This document shows, in pieces, positions 1 to 9,478 of a DNA stretch of 64,000 bases (within the stretch, counting starts at the first letter, position 1; the number at the start of each line of letters is the position of its first letter). The position numbers and the translations under genes are program-made. Source of the stretch: Lawsonibacter sp. (lineage in GTDB: Bacteria > Bacillota > Clostridia > Oscillospirales > Oscillospiraceae); assembly GCA_022791995.1 (NCBI GenBank), contig JAAWAD010000073.1:1-64000 (forward strand), written 5' to 3'. Under the pieces are notes generated by a model. That model did not search any database and was not told where the DNA came from. It saw only the letters and a list, made by a program, of their open reading frames with translations.

Positions 1-450
1 AACTTCACCCAGAACGAGTCCTGCGGCAAGTGCGTCCCCTGCCGGGAGGGCACCCGCCGGATGCTGGAGATTCTCACCCGCATTGTAAACAATGAGGGCA
101 GCATGGAGGACTTGGATCTGTTGGAGGAGCTGTCCGCCACCATCAGCGAGACGGCCCTGTGCGGTCTGGGCCAGTCGGCCTGCAAGCCGGTGCAGAGCAC
201 CCTGAAATATTTCCGGAACGAGTACCTGGCCCATGTGGTGGACAAGCACTGCCCTCACTGCAACGGCCGGAAGAAGGTCCTTCAGATTGACCCGGAGCTG
301 TGCAAGGGCTGCGGCAAGTGTATGAAGCAGTGCCCCATGGAGGCCATCTCCGGCCAGATCAGGATGCCTCATGTCATTGACACGGAAAAGTGCATCAAGT
401 GCGGCGCGTGCTGGGGCTGCTGTCCCTTCGGCGCCATTCGGGAGGAGTGA
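1..450 (+). CDS. NADH dehydrogenase/hydrogenase NuoF-like (HydB/HndC) subunit, C-terminal part; 5' end outside window
   Basis: In-frame from base 1: NFTQNESCGKCVPCREGTRR (NuoF 4Fe-4S motif) followed by a C-terminal 2x[4Fe-4S] ferredoxin domain (CKGCGKCMKQCP, CIKCGACWGCCP). Confidence 0.9.
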   Translation, partial: NFTQNESCGKCVPCREGTRRMLEILTRIVNNEGSMEDLDLLEELSATISETALCGLGQSACKPVQSTLKYFRNEYLAHVVDKHCPHCNGRKKVLQIDPELCKGCGKCMKQCPMEAISGQIRMPHVIDTEKCIKCGACWGCCPFGAIREE

Positions 451-455
451 GCGAT

Positions 456-2156
456 ATGGCAAAGGGAATTATGTACATCGACGGCCAGCGGGTCCCCTTC
501 GACGGGGAGACCAATGTGCTGTCCGTCATTCGGAAGGCCGGAATTGAGATGCCCACATTCTGCTACAACTCCGACCTGTCGGTCTATGGCGCCTGCCGGA
601 TGTGCGTGGTGGAGGACGAGCGGGGCAAGCTTGAGACCTCCTGCTCCATGCAGCCCCGGGACGGTCTGAAAATCCGCACCAACACCTCCCGACTGCTGAA
701 GCACCGGCGGCTGATTCTGGAGCTGATGCTGGCCTCCCACAACTGCAACTGCACCATTTGCGAGAAAAGCGGCGACTGCCGCCTTCAGGAGCTGGCCATG
801 CAGTTCGGTGTGCGGAGCATCCGTTTTCAGGACAACCGGGAGTGCGCCCCCTTTGACGACTCCAGCCCTGCGGTGGTCCGGGACCCTACCAAGTGCATCC
901 TCTGCGGCGACTGTGTCCGGGTGTGTGAGGAGACTGTGGGCATGGGGATCCTCGACTTTGTCCAGCGGGGCTACCAGATGAAGGTGACGCCCGCCTTTGG
1001 CCGGAAGCTGTCCGAGACCAAGTGCATCAGCTGCGGCCAGTGCTCCGCTGTGTGCCCCACCGGAGCCATTACAGTTTACAACGAGATTGGCCGGGCCTGG
1101 CGGGCCATCCACAACCCGGAGAAGCGGGTGGTGGTCCAGATTGCTCCCGCCGTCCGGGTGGCGGTGGGGGAGGCCTTCGGTCTGCCCCCCGGAGCCAATG
1201 CCCTGGACCGGCTTGTGGCTGCCCTGCGCCTGATGGGGGTGGACGAGATCTATGACACCACCTTTGGCGCGGATTTCACCACAGTGGAGGAGTCCGCCGA
1301 GTTCCTGGAGCGGTTGGAGCGGGGCGGCCCCTTCCCCATGTTTACCTCCTGCTGCCCCGCTTGGGTGAAATACCTGGAGAACGAGAACCCCAAGTACCTC
1401 AAGCATATTTCCACCTGCAAGTCTCCGATGGAGATGTTTGCCTCCATTTTGAAGGATAAGTACAAGAAGAAGGATGCAGAGGATGGGCGGACCACCTTCC
1501 ACATTGCCATCATGCCCTGCACCGCTAAGAAGATGGAGGCCGCCCGGCCTCAGTTTGCCCGGGATGGCGTACCCGATGTGGATCTGGTGCTCACCACCCA
1601 GGAAATTGTTAAGATGATCCAGGAGTCGGGTATTCAGCTGCCCAAGGTAGAGATGGAGTCGCTGGATATGCCCTTTGGTTTCGGCTCTGGGGCGGGGGTC
1701 ATCTACGGCGCCACAGGCGGCGTGGCCGAGGCGGTGGTCCGCCACTGTCTGCCGGACAAGACGAAAAACTCCATGCGGGAGCTGAGCTTCTCCGGGCTGC
1801 GGGGCAGCCAGGGCGTCCGGGTGGCGGTGATTCGGGTAGGGGATCGGGATATCCACCTGGCGGTGGTCCACGGCCTGCGCAATGCCCAGAAACTGTTGGA
1901 GGAAATCGAGGCGGGGAATGCCTACTTCGATCTGGTGGAGGTCATGACCTGCCCCGGCGGCTGCGTGGGCGGTGCCGGTCAGCCCCACGGTCTGATGCAG
2001 GAGAAGCAGGAGCGCCGGGAGGGCTTGTATAATCTGGACCGCTCCGCGCCCTTCAAGCGGGCGGAGTACAACCCGGTGGTTGCCACTGTTCAGAGAGAGT
2101 ACACACCGGAGCAGCTGCATGAGATGCTCCACACCACATATGGACCGAACCAGTAG
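456..2156 (+). CDS. [FeFe] hydrogenase, group A catalytic subunit (NADP-reducing/bifurcating HndD/HydA type)
   Basis: N-terminal 2Fe-2S domain, His-Cys cluster, two 4Fe-4S motifs and H-cluster motifs FTSCCPAW, MPCTAKK, MTCPGGCVGGAGQP; ATG at 456. Confidence 0.95.
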   Translation: MAKGIMYIDGQRVPFDGETNVLSVIRKAGIEMPTFCYNSDLSVYGACRMCVVEDERGKLETSCSMQPRDGLKIRTNTSRLLKHRRLILELMLASHNCNCTICEKSGDCRLQELAMQFGVRSIRFQDNRECAPFDDSSPAVVRDPTKCILCGDCVRVCEETVGMGILDFVQRGYQMKVTPAFGRKLSETKCISCGQCSAVCPTGAITVYNEIGRAWRAIHNPEKRVVVQIAPAVRVAVGEAFGLPPGANALDRLVAALRLMGVDEIYDTTFGADFTTVEESAEFLERLERGGPFPMFTSCCPAWVKYLENENPKYLKHISTCKSPMEMFASILKDKYKKKDAEDGRTTFHIAIMPCTAKKMEAARPQFARDGVPDVDLVLTTQEIVKMIQESGIQLPKVEMESLDMPFGFGSGAGVIYGATGGVAEAVVRHCLPDKTKNSMRELSFSGLRGSQGVRVAVIRVGDRDIHLAVVHGLRNAQKLLEEIEAGNAYFDLVEVMTCPGGCVGGAGQPHGLMQEKQERREGLYNLDRSAPFKRAEYNPVVATVQREYTPEQLHEMLHTTYGPNQ

Positions 2157-2174
2157 AGCCTTGGTTCAATCTGT

Positions 2175-2214
2175 GCAGGCGTGCCTGTCCCTTTGGGGGA
2201 GGGCACGCCTGCGG
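2175..2214 (+). terminator. Stem-loop downstream of hydrogenase gene
   Basis: GCAGGCGTGCC ... GGCACGCCTGC 11-bp stem; only a weak T tract follows. Confidence 0.55.
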
Positions 2215-2302
2215 TCTCTTGTGGGGACAAAAAGGACAGTGGGTGGAGTTTGAAATTTGTGAACGGTGTCGGTTGACTTTTTCGGGGGATTGCCGTATTC
2301 TA

Positions 2303-2323
2303 ATAGTTATAGATTATAACTAT
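2303..2323. promoter_or_regulatory. Candidate MarR operator, overlapping the +1 region
   Basis: Perfect palindrome ATAGTTATA-GAT-TATAACTAT directly downstream of TTGACT (2273) N17 TATTCT (2296). Confidence 0.65.
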
Positions 2324-2335
2324 TTGGAGACTGCC

Positions 2336-2773
2336 ATGCACAGAGGTATGTTGATCTTCCTAAACAATGCGGGGCAGCTGTACCGCCGTATGCTTGTCCC
2401 AGTTCAGGAGGAGACAGGGCTGACCCAGGCGGAGCTGGATATTCTTTTGTTTCTTGCCAACAACCCGGGGTATGATACCGCTTCGGATATTGTGTCTGTG
2501 CGCCGTCTGGCCAAATCCAACGTGTCGGTGGGAATACGAAAGCTGGAGCAGAAGGGGCTGCTGCTGCGCCGGCTGGATGCCAGAGACCGGCGGATTGAGC
2601 ACCTGGAGCTGACCTCTGCCGCCGCCGGGGCGGTGGAGCTGGGGCGGAAGAGCCAGGAGGCGTTCGGAGCTGCCTTGGTTCAGGGGCTCACTTTTGAGGA
2701 ACGGCAGGAGCTGGAGCGCCTGATGGGCCAGATCCATCAGAATCTGGAGCAGATGTGGGACGAGACAAAATGA
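2336..2773 (+). CDS. MarR family transcriptional regulator
   Basis: wHTH MarR-like sequence (LTQAELDILLFLANNPG...RLAKSNVSVGIRKLEQKGLLLRR.DARDRR); ATG 2336 preferred to ORF-track start 2219 because a promoter lies between them. Confidence 0.85.
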   Translation: MHRGMLIFLNNAGQLYRRMLVPVQEETGLTQAELDILLFLANNPGYDTASDIVSVRRLAKSNVSVGIRKLEQKGLLLRRLDARDRRIEHLELTSAAAGAVELGRKSQEAFGAALVQGLTFEERQELERLMGQIHQNLEQMWDETK

Positions 2774-2798
2774 AACGGCAGACAAACGGGAGGGGAAA

Positions 2799-4187
2799 AT
2801 GATGGAGGATAAAAACGCGCTTGGCACCGCGCCAGTGGGACGGCTGATGTGGAAGCTAGCTGTGCCTGCGGTAGCGGCTCAGCTGATTAACGCGCTGTAC
2901 AATATTGTGGACCGAATGTACATTGGCCATATGGGAAGCGAGGGAGATCTGGCCCTGACGGGTCTGGGGGTTGCGTTTCCGATTTTGATGTTTATCTCTG
3001 CGCTCTCCGCGCTGGCTGGAATGGGAGGCGGCTCCCGGGCGGCGATCCGCATGGGGGAAGGGGACGTTCATGGGGCGGAGGCTATTTTAGGGGGCTGTAC
3101 CGCGTTGCTTTTGGTGCTGGCGGCGGGGTCCACGGCTCTGTTTCAGGTGTTCCGTGAGCCGCTGCTGCTCCTTTTTGGGGCCAGCGAGTACACTCTGCCC
3201 TATGCCAGCGGCTACCTGTCGGTGTATCTGTGGGGGACTGTGTCCGTTCTGCTGGCGATGGGACTGAACAACTTCATCACCGCCCAGGGCTTCGCCTCCT
3301 TTTCTATGCTTACTGTGGTGATTGGAGCGGTGTGCAACATCCTTTTGGATCCAGTCTTCATTTTTGGTTTGGGGATGGGGGTACGGGGCGCGGCTCTGGC
3401 CACGGTTTTGTCCCAGACAGTATCTGCCCTCTGGGTGCTGGCGTTCCTGGTGGGAAAACGAACCCAGCTGAAGCTGCGGATCAGGCACCTTCGGCTGCGG
3501 GCCTCTATTTTGCTGCCGGTGGTGGCCATCGGTGTTTCCCCCTTCATTATGCAGTCCACAGAGAGCCTTGTGACGATCTCTTTTAACTCCTCTCTGCGCA
3601 GCTTCGGCGGAGATGTGTATGTAGGAGCCATGACCATCGCTTCCTCCGTAATGCAGGTGGGCACCATGCCCTTTATGGGGCTGGCCCAGGGGGCTCAGCC
3701 CATTATCGGCTTCAACTACGGGGCGGGAAACCTGGAGCGGGTGCGCCGGGCCTTTCGGCTGCTGTTTATGTGTGGACTGTTCTGTTCTATCACGGTCTTT
3801 GTCCTGGTGGAGCTGTTTCCGGGGGCGTTCATTGCAATCTTTAACAGAAAGCCCGAGTTGGTGGAGGCTGCCCGGCACACCCTGCGGGTCTACTTTGGCG
3901 GCATGTTTCTGATGGGGGTGCAGTTCTCATGCCAGCAGACCTTTGTGGCTCTGGGAGAGGCCAAGATCTCGCTGTTCCTGGCTCTGCTGCGAAAAATAAT
4001 CCTGTTGATCCCTCTCATTTTTATCCTCCCCTGCTTTTTGTCGGACAAGGTTTTTGCGGTATGGCTGGCTGAGCCCATTGCGGACCTGTGTGCCGCGCTG
4101 ACAACAGGGACCATTTTCTTCCTCCGCTTTCCCCGGATTCTCAAGCGCCGAGAGGCGCAGCTGAAAGAGAAGGACGGCGCAGCATAG
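2799..4187 (+). CDS. MATE family efflux transporter
   Basis: MWKLAVPAVAAQLINALYNIVDRMYIGHMG MATE N-terminus, about 12 TM segments. Confidence 0.93.
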   Translation: MMEDKNALGTAPVGRLMWKLAVPAVAAQLINALYNIVDRMYIGHMGSEGDLALTGLGVAFPILMFISALSALAGMGGGSRAAIRMGEGDVHGAEAILGGCTALLLVLAAGSTALFQVFREPLLLLFGASEYTLPYASGYLSVYLWGTVSVLLAMGLNNFITAQGFASFSMLTVVIGAVCNILLDPVFIFGLGMGVRGAALATVLSQTVSALWVLAFLVGKRTQLKLRIRHLRLRASILLPVVAIGVSPFIMQSTESLVTISFNSSLRSFGGDVYVGAMTIASSVMQVGTMPFMGLAQGAQPIIGFNYGAGNLERVRRAFRLLFMCGLFCSITVFVLVELFPGAFIAIFNRKPELVEAARHTLRVYFGGMFLMGVQFSCQQTFVALGEAKISLFLALLRKIILLIPLIFILPCFLSDKVFAVWLAEPIADLCAALTTGTIFFLRFPRILKRREAQLKEKDGAA

Positions 4188-4202
4188 TGCTGCGCCGTCC
4201 TT
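4170..4202. terminator. Perfect 15-bp palindrome overlapping the MATE stop codon
   Basis: AAGGACGGCGCAGCA-tag-TGCTGCGCCGTCCTT; the TAG stop is the loop. Confidence 0.6.
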
Positions 4203-4242
4203 GCTGTTCCAGTAAAATGTGTGAAGCCGGTGTGTTCAGGAT

Positions 4243-4485
4243 TTACAGGGCGGTTTTCAGCGCCTTAGCCAGCTGATCGGGGCAGGAAGTGGGCCGTCCG
4301 CCGCAGCGAATGCCCTCCAACCGGTGAATCGCCTCCTCCACAGGCATTCCCTTCAAAAGGGAGCTGAGCCCCTGAAGGTTGCCGTTGCACCCCCCCAATA
4401 CCTGAACAGATTGGATGGTTCCATCCTCTACCTCGATTTGAAACAGCTGAGAGCAGACGCCCTTGGGTGTGTATGTGATCGTCAA
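4243..4485 (-). CDS. TSCPD domain-containing protein (TIGR03905-like)
   Basis: MTITYTPKGVCSQLFQIEVEDGTIQSVQVLGGCNGNLQGLSSLLKGM...GIRCGGRPTSCPDQLAKAL. Confidence 0.85.
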   Translation of the reverse strand: MTITYTPKGVCSQLFQIEVEDGTIQSVQVLGGCNGNLQGLSSLLKGMPVEEAIHRLEGIRCGGRPTSCPDQLAKALKTAL

Positions 4486-4593
4486 TGTGCATTTACCTCC
4501 TTGTCCGCAGGGCCTGTCCGGCTCTGCGGGATTTTTATGCAGAAAGAGCAGGTCTTAGTATAGCAGACATAGAGGGAAATGACAAGGGCTGAA

Positions 4594-5349
4594 TCAGAGC
4601 TGCCCCATCTCCAGCTGGAGGCTGTCGGCGATCATCGCAATAAATTCGCTGTTGGTGGGTTTTCCCTTGGTGTTAGAAACGGTGTAGCCGAAGTACTTTT
4701 GCAGAGTTTCCAAATCACCCCGGTCCCAAGCTACCTCAATGGCGTGGCGGATAGCCCGCTCGACCCGGCTTGCGGTGGTGCCGAACCGTTTGGCAACCTC
4801 GGGATAGAGGACCTTTGTGACGGCGTTGATGACGTCCATGTCGTTGACTGCAATCAGAATGGCTTCCCGCAGGTACTGGTACCCCTTGATGTGGGCGGGG
4901 ACGCCCACCTCGTGAATGATGGCAGTCACCTGAACCTCAAGGTTTCCTCTCTTGTCACGTTCCGGCTCCAGGCTGCTCCCCATGGTGAGCTGGCGCAGGC
5001 GCTCGCAGATGGTACTGGCCCGGCAGGGCTTGGTCATATAGTAATCCGCGCCCCCGGCGGCGGCGGAGTCCGCAATGCCGCCGCGGATGTAGCTGGAGAC
5101 GATGAGGATTTTGGGGCAGCGGACCAGTTCCTTCACCTCCTCCAAGACCGTTAAGCCATCCATCCCCATCAGCACCAGGTCCATGACGACCACGTCTGGC
5201 TCCAGGTCCTGGACCATACGCACAAGCTCCTGCCCATCCTCTGTCTGTCCAACAACCAGAAGATCCTGCTCGTTGTTCAGTGTCTCCACAACGCTGTGGC
5301 GAAATTCCTCGCTGGTGTCTGCGACCAATGCCTTCTTCACTTTGTCCAT
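4594..5349 (-). CDS. spo0A: Sporulation transcription factor Spo0A
   Basis: Response-regulator receiver ([12 protein letters not shown]) plus Spo0A_C ([42 protein letters not shown]). Confidence 0.96.
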   Translation of the reverse strand: MDKVKKALVADTSEEFRHSVVETLNNEQDLLVVGQTEDGQELVRMVQDLEPDVVVMDLVLMGMDGLTVLEEVKELVRCPKILIVSSYIRGGIADSAAAGGADYYMTKPCRASTICERLRQLTMGSSLEPERDKRGNLEVQVTAIIHEVGVPAHIKGYQYLREAILIAVNDMDVINAVTKVLYPEVAKRFGTTASRVERAIRHAIEVAWDRGDLETLQKYFGYTVSNTKGKPTNSEFIAMIADSLQLEMGQL

Positions 5350-5501
5350 GACAATTCCTCCATTCATTTCTAAAATTTGGTGGTTTTGCGTTTTTTCTCC
5401 TGCTTCTTGGAAGGTCTCCTATAATTTATCACATTCTGGCAATTTTTGCAAGATGCAAAGTGGCAAAATCTGTAATATTCTTTATTTAATTTCCGACGGA
5501 A

Positions 5502-5508
5502 TTCGACA
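5502..5508 (-). promoter_or_regulatory. Candidate 0A box upstream of spo0A
   Basis: Minus strand reads TTTTGTCGAATTCC, containing TGTCGAA, about 153 nt upstream of the spo0A start. Confidence 0.45.
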
Positions 5509-5534
5509 AAACAGGGAAATTATACTATATAGCA

Positions 5535-5563
5535 TCACCCCCGACGATAAACGCCGGGGGTGA
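5535..5563 (-). terminator. Hairpin between spoIVB and spo0A
   Basis: TCACCCCC ... GGGGGTGA stem. Confidence 0.5.
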
Positions 5564-5571
5564 CCGGTGTT

Positions 5572-6714
5572 TTACGAGGCCTGGTTTTTCAGGGCTCCAG
5601 ATGACTGACGGAGCATGTTTTCCGCAAAAATGCCATATCCTCTGGAGGGGTCATTGACCAGCACATGGGTCACAGCTCCCACCAGCCGCCCGTCTTGAAG
5701 AATCGGGCTGCCGCTCATTCCCTGGACGATGCCGCCAGTAAGCTCCAGCAGTTCTGGGTCTGTGACCTGAACCATCAGGCTTCGTGTCCCATCACTGCCG
5801 CTGTCCTGGGCGATGTGCGTGATTTTTACATGAAATTCCTCAACCTCTTCTCCTCGAATGTTGGTCAGGATAGTGGCGTCTCCCTCCTGGACCTGGTCCC
5901 GGGAAGCCACGGGCACCGCCTTTTGGCCAGCGGGCAGACTATCCTCTGTCATCTGGCCAAAGATGCCCAGATTGGTGTTGGCGTACAGAGTTCCCAGATC
6001 ACGAGTCAGGTCAAACTCGCCATGGAGCTCTCCGGGTTGGCCGCTGATTCCCTTTTTTACGCTGGCCACGCTGGCCTCCATAATACTGCCCGATTCCAGG
6101 GGCATAAGGGTTGCGGTGTCCACGTCGTTGATGCCGTGCCCTAGGGCGGCGAATACGCCGGTCTCCGGGTTGTAGAAGGTCAGGGTGCCAATACCGGCCA
6201 TGGAGTCCCGCAGCCATACCCCCAACTGATAGACCCCCTTTTCGTTTTCCGCCGGGGCTGCCGTCAACTGGAGCTGACGCTGCCCCCGCACCGCCTGAAT
6301 GGTAAGTGCTTCTCCGTCCTGCTGTGTGACCAGGGATTGGACCTCTTCAATGGTATCCACCTCGCTGCCATTGATGTGGGTAATCAGATCCCCCGCCTTC
6401 AGACCGCAGTCCCGGCCCGGGTAACGCTCCCCCTCCGGGGTCTCGACCGGAGACAGGCCAACCACCAACACACCGTCAGAAAACAGCTTGATGCCGACAG
6501 CGCGCCCCATGGGGATAACCTGTTCCGCCTCTCCTCCGCTCTGAGCGGGGGCAGCGGCGGTCAGACTGGGCAGCTCCAGCATAGCGGCGGCGGCAGGCTC
6601 CGCCGTCCAGTGCATCTCCGCGGTCAGACATAGGGCCAGCAGCAGGCCCAGCGCCAGTCCGTAGGCCAGGATGAGCGGTATTGGGCCTGCCTTTTGTTTT
6701 GGTTCTTGTTCCAC
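5572..6714 (-). CDS. spoIVB: SpoIVB peptidase (S55, PDZ domain)
   Basis: PDZ segment followed by ALGHGINDVDT and GGIVQGMSGSPILQDGRLVGAVTHVLVNDPSRGYGIFAENM; located next to spo0A as is usual in Clostridia. GTG start at 6714 inferred. Confidence 0.93.
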   Translation of the reverse strand: MEQEPKQKAGPIPLILAYGLALGLLLALCLTAEMHWTAEPAAAAMLELPSLTAAAPAQSGGEAEQVIPMGRAVGIKLFSDGVLVVGLSPVETPEGERYPGRDCGLKAGDLITHINGSEVDTIEEVQSLVTQQDGEALTIQAVRGQRQLQLTAAPAENEKGVYQLGVWLRDSMAGIGTLTFYNPETGVFAALGHGINDVDTATLMPLESGSIMEASVASVKKGISGQPGELHGEFDLTRDLGTLYANTNLGIFGQMTEDSLPAGQKAVPVASRDQVQEGDATILTNIRGEEVEEFHVKITHIAQDSGSDGTRSLMVQVTDPELLELTGGIVQGMSGSPILQDGRLVGAVTHVLVNDPSRGYGIFAENMLRQSSGALKNQAS

Positions 6715-7086
6715 TGTTCCACCCCCTTGTTTCAGTAAAAAACCTAGAACAGGTTCTTGTGCGGACAGACACACCATGGGAGCTGTCCGCCTCCTCATTA
6801 TGAGCGGAACCGCAGGAATACAACCGTGGAGACCCCTTCCACCATTTCCAGCCCCCGGGCGGCTGGTCCCTGTCTGGCCTGCATTGGGTGGATATGACTG
6901 GGATGAGGTGAAAGGTATGGTATATTTTTAATCGATAGGGCATGGGGAAATTTGTTGAATTTAGCCGGTTCGTCAAATTTTTTTCTTTTTTTATTAAAAA
7001 TTTCGGCTATTTTCTTGCAAAAATGGAAGTTTCTATAGGATTGCATCGGATTTTGCCATTTAAGGCAGAACGGATCGGAGCCTTGG

Positions 7087-7281
7087 TCAGTTGTGCGCCG
7101 ACGGTCCGGCGGTGTCTGTGCTCAACTCCTCCGCCAGCTTTTTCAGCTCCCCCAGCGTGGACACAGAGATGGTGCTCTCCAGCAGGCGGAGCTGGGCCCG
7201 GGCGGGCATCTGGTCCCAGTAGGACAGGAGAACCGGGTCGTGGCCTACCACATCCTGGGGCAGTCGGAAATATTGTTTCAT
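7087..7281 (-). CDS. Small conserved hypothetical protein (~64 aa)
   Basis: MKQYFRLPQDVVGHDPVLLSYWDQMPARAQLRLLESTISVSTLGELKKLAEEL; RBS-like sequence upstream. Confidence 0.6.
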   Translation of the reverse strand: MKQYFRLPQDVVGHDPVLLSYWDQMPARAQLRLLESTISVSTLGELKKLAEELSTDTAGPSAHN

Positions 7282-7367
7282 GGTGTATTTCTCCTTCATA
7301 TATACAGAAAATCACGGTTTTTCGGATGTATTTTACCCGAAAGATGTAGATTTATGTAATTTTGCAC

Positions 7368-7407
7368 AAAAAAGCCGCCGCAGAGCGTTTCTCTGCGGCG
7401 GCTTTTG
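7368..7407. terminator. Rho-independent terminator
   Basis: AAAAAAGCCGCCGCAGAG cgttt CTCTGCGGCGGCTTTT. Confidence 0.85.
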
Positions 7408-7424
7408 GTGTGAGTCTGATTGGC

Positions 7425-7793
7425 TCAAGTATTGTCTTCCGGGGACTCGGTGGGCTCCTCGGTGGGGGCCTCAGCCTCGGATGTGGGGATCTCCTCCGGG
7501 GTGGGTTCCTCGTCACCGGTCTCCTTCAGCTCGGCAATGCGGGCGTTGTTGGTTTCGATGGCGGCTTTGGCAGCGGTGATCTTCTCGCAAGCGGCGGCGT
7601 AGCCCCCCTCGGGAGCGGCGCCGTGCTCAGCATAATACAGCTTGCCCAACTCGATATAAGCCTTTTTGATGGTATCCTCCTCGCCCATGTTGGCGGTTTT
7701 CAGCTTGGCGATCTCCGCCAGGCGCTTGGACTGGGCCACACCGGCCTGTGCCAAATCGGTGGCCTTATCCTTCAGGGTGTCAAAAAATCCCAT
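7425..7793 (-). CDS. Conserved hypothetical protein, 122 aa, coiled-coil-rich with acidic C-terminus
   Basis: MGFFDTLKDKATDLAQAGVAQSKRLAEIAKLKTANMGEEDTIKKAYIELGKLYYAEHG; RBS AGGAGG upstream. Confidence 0.75.
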   Translation of the reverse strand: MGFFDTLKDKATDLAQAGVAQSKRLAEIAKLKTANMGEEDTIKKAYIELGKLYYAEHGAAPEGGYAAACEKITAAKAAIETNNARIAELKETGDEEPTPEEIPTSEAEAPTEEPTESPEDNT

Positions 7794-7947
7794 GTGTCAG
7801 ATTCCTCCTTCATGACATCGCGCGGTTTCCCGCCTCGTGTCTCCATTTTATCCTATTTCGCCCTGGGACGCAAGGACCTTCTGGGGGATTTAATCAATTT
7901 TTTAAAAAATTTGAAGGTTCCTTTCGCTTTCAGACCGACTGGACAGT

Positions 7948-9300
7948 TCAAAGTAGGCCCTGAAGCAGAATCACCAGAATCAGCACAGGAAGGGTAAATT
8001 GGAAGTAGGGCTTCAAGCACCGGGGCAGCTTCAGGCCGGTGCCGGTGTTGGCCTCGGTCAGGTAATTGTCGAAGCCCCAGCCCCACTTAGTTACACAGAA
8101 CAGCAGGTAAACCAGAGAGCCCAGAGGAAGGAGTAGGTTGCTGACTAAAAAGTCCTCGCTGTCCAGCACGTCCCGCCCGCCGATAAGGCGGAGATCCTGC
8201 CACAGGTTGTAGCCCAGGACACAGGGCATACTGGCGACAAGGATCAAAACGCAGTGTACCGCCACTGCCTTTTTTCGGCTCCAGCCGAAGTTGTCGATGG
8301 CGCTGGACAGCAGGTTTTCAAAGACAGCAATGAGGGTGGAAAAGCTAGCGAAGGTCATAAACAGAAAAAACAGGGCGCCCCAGAGCCGTCCTCCGGCCAT
8401 TCCGCCGAAAACCTTGGGCAAGGTAAGGAAGATCAGGTCGGGTCCAGCGTCCGGCTGAACGCCGAAGCTGAAGCAAGCGGGGAAGATAATCAGTCCCGAC
8501 ATCAGGGCTACAAAGGTGTCCAGACCGCAGATGCGCACCGCCTCTCCCGTCAGGGTGTGCTCCTTGGACATGTAACTTCCGAAGATTTCCATGGCGGCAA
8601 TTCCCAGGCTCAGGGTGAAAAAGGCCTGGTTCATGGCGGCGGTGATGACGCCGCCCAGACCGGCCTCCCGGGCCCGCTGAAGGCTGGGAAGGAGGTAAAA
8701 CCGCACCCCCTCCGCCGCGCCGGGAAGGAGCAGGCTGTGGGCGGCCAGCAGTACAATCAGCCCCAGCAGCCCCAGCATCATGCCCTTGGTGATCCGCTCC
8801 AGCCCCTTTTGCAGGCCAAAACTGCACACCAGAAAGCCGGTCAGTACGGTAACGGCCATCCAGACTGTCATCTCGCCGGGGTTGGCCAGCATCGCGTGGA
8901 ATACGCCGTCAATGGCGGTTCCCTCCAGGCCGTCAAAGGTTCCGGCGGCAAATTTGAAGAAATAGCCCAGCATCCAGCCGGATACGGTGGTATAGTACAT
9001 CATCAGCAGACAGCACCCGGCAACACAGAACCAGCCGTGGATGTGCCACAGGCTGCCCGCTGGCTCCAGGGCGCGGTAGCCCAGCACAGCGCTTTTGCGG
9101 CTGGCCCGTCCCACAGCCAGCTCCATGGTCAGCACGGGCACCCCCATCATGACCAGAAACAGCAGGTAAAACAGCACAAAGATTCCGCCGCCGTTGGCTC
9201 CGGCTACATAGGGAAATTTCCACACGTTTCCAATGCCGATGGCGCAGCCGGCGCTGACCAGCAGGAAGCCCAGGCGGGAGTGGAAGCTTTCACGTTTCAA
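7948..9300 (-). CDS. Sodium-dependent transporter, neurotransmitter:sodium symporter (SNF) family
   Basis: FHSRLGFLLVSAGCAIGIGNVWKFPYVAGANGGGIFVLFYLLFL NSS motif. Confidence 0.95.
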   Translation of the reverse strand: MKRESFHSRLGFLLVSAGCAIGIGNVWKFPYVAGANGGGIFVLFYLLFLVMMGVPVLTMELAVGRASRKSAVLGYRALEPAGSLWHIHGWFCVAGCCLLMMYYTTVSGWMLGYFFKFAAGTFDGLEGTAIDGVFHAMLANPGEMTVWMAVTVLTGFLVCSFGLQKGLERITKGMMLGLLGLIVLLAAHSLLLPGAAEGVRFYLLPSLQRAREAGLGGVITAAMNQAFFTLSLGIAAMEIFGSYMSKEHTLTGEAVRICGLDTFVALMSGLIIFPACFSFGVQPDAGPDLIFLTLPKVFGGMAGGRLWGALFFLFMTFASFSTLIAVFENLLSSAIDNFGWSRKKAVAVHCVLILVASMPCVLGYNLWQDLRLIGGRDVLDSEDFLVSNLLLPLGSLVYLLFCVTKWGWGFDNYLTEANTGTGLKLPRCLKPYFQFTLPVLILVILLQGLL

Positions 9301-9478
9301 AATTGGTCCCCCTCTCTTTTGTTGGAGGTGCTATTATACACGATTTTCCAGAACAAGTCCAGTGTTTGCGCCCAATTTTGCAAATCCTCAAAATTATGTT
9401 GACAACCGGCGGCAGCTGTTCTATTATAATGGAACCTATGTTCTCGATCGGACCGGGGACAAAACGGGAGGAATTTCT

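Noticed and set aside
390-455. Upstream extension of the hydrogenase ORF
   Set aside because: Overlaps the NuoF-like C-terminus; ATG at 456 gives the canonical N-terminal 2Fe-2S domain.
369-2132. 587-aa minus-strand ORF
   Set aside because: Antisense shadow of the [FeFe] hydrogenase gene.
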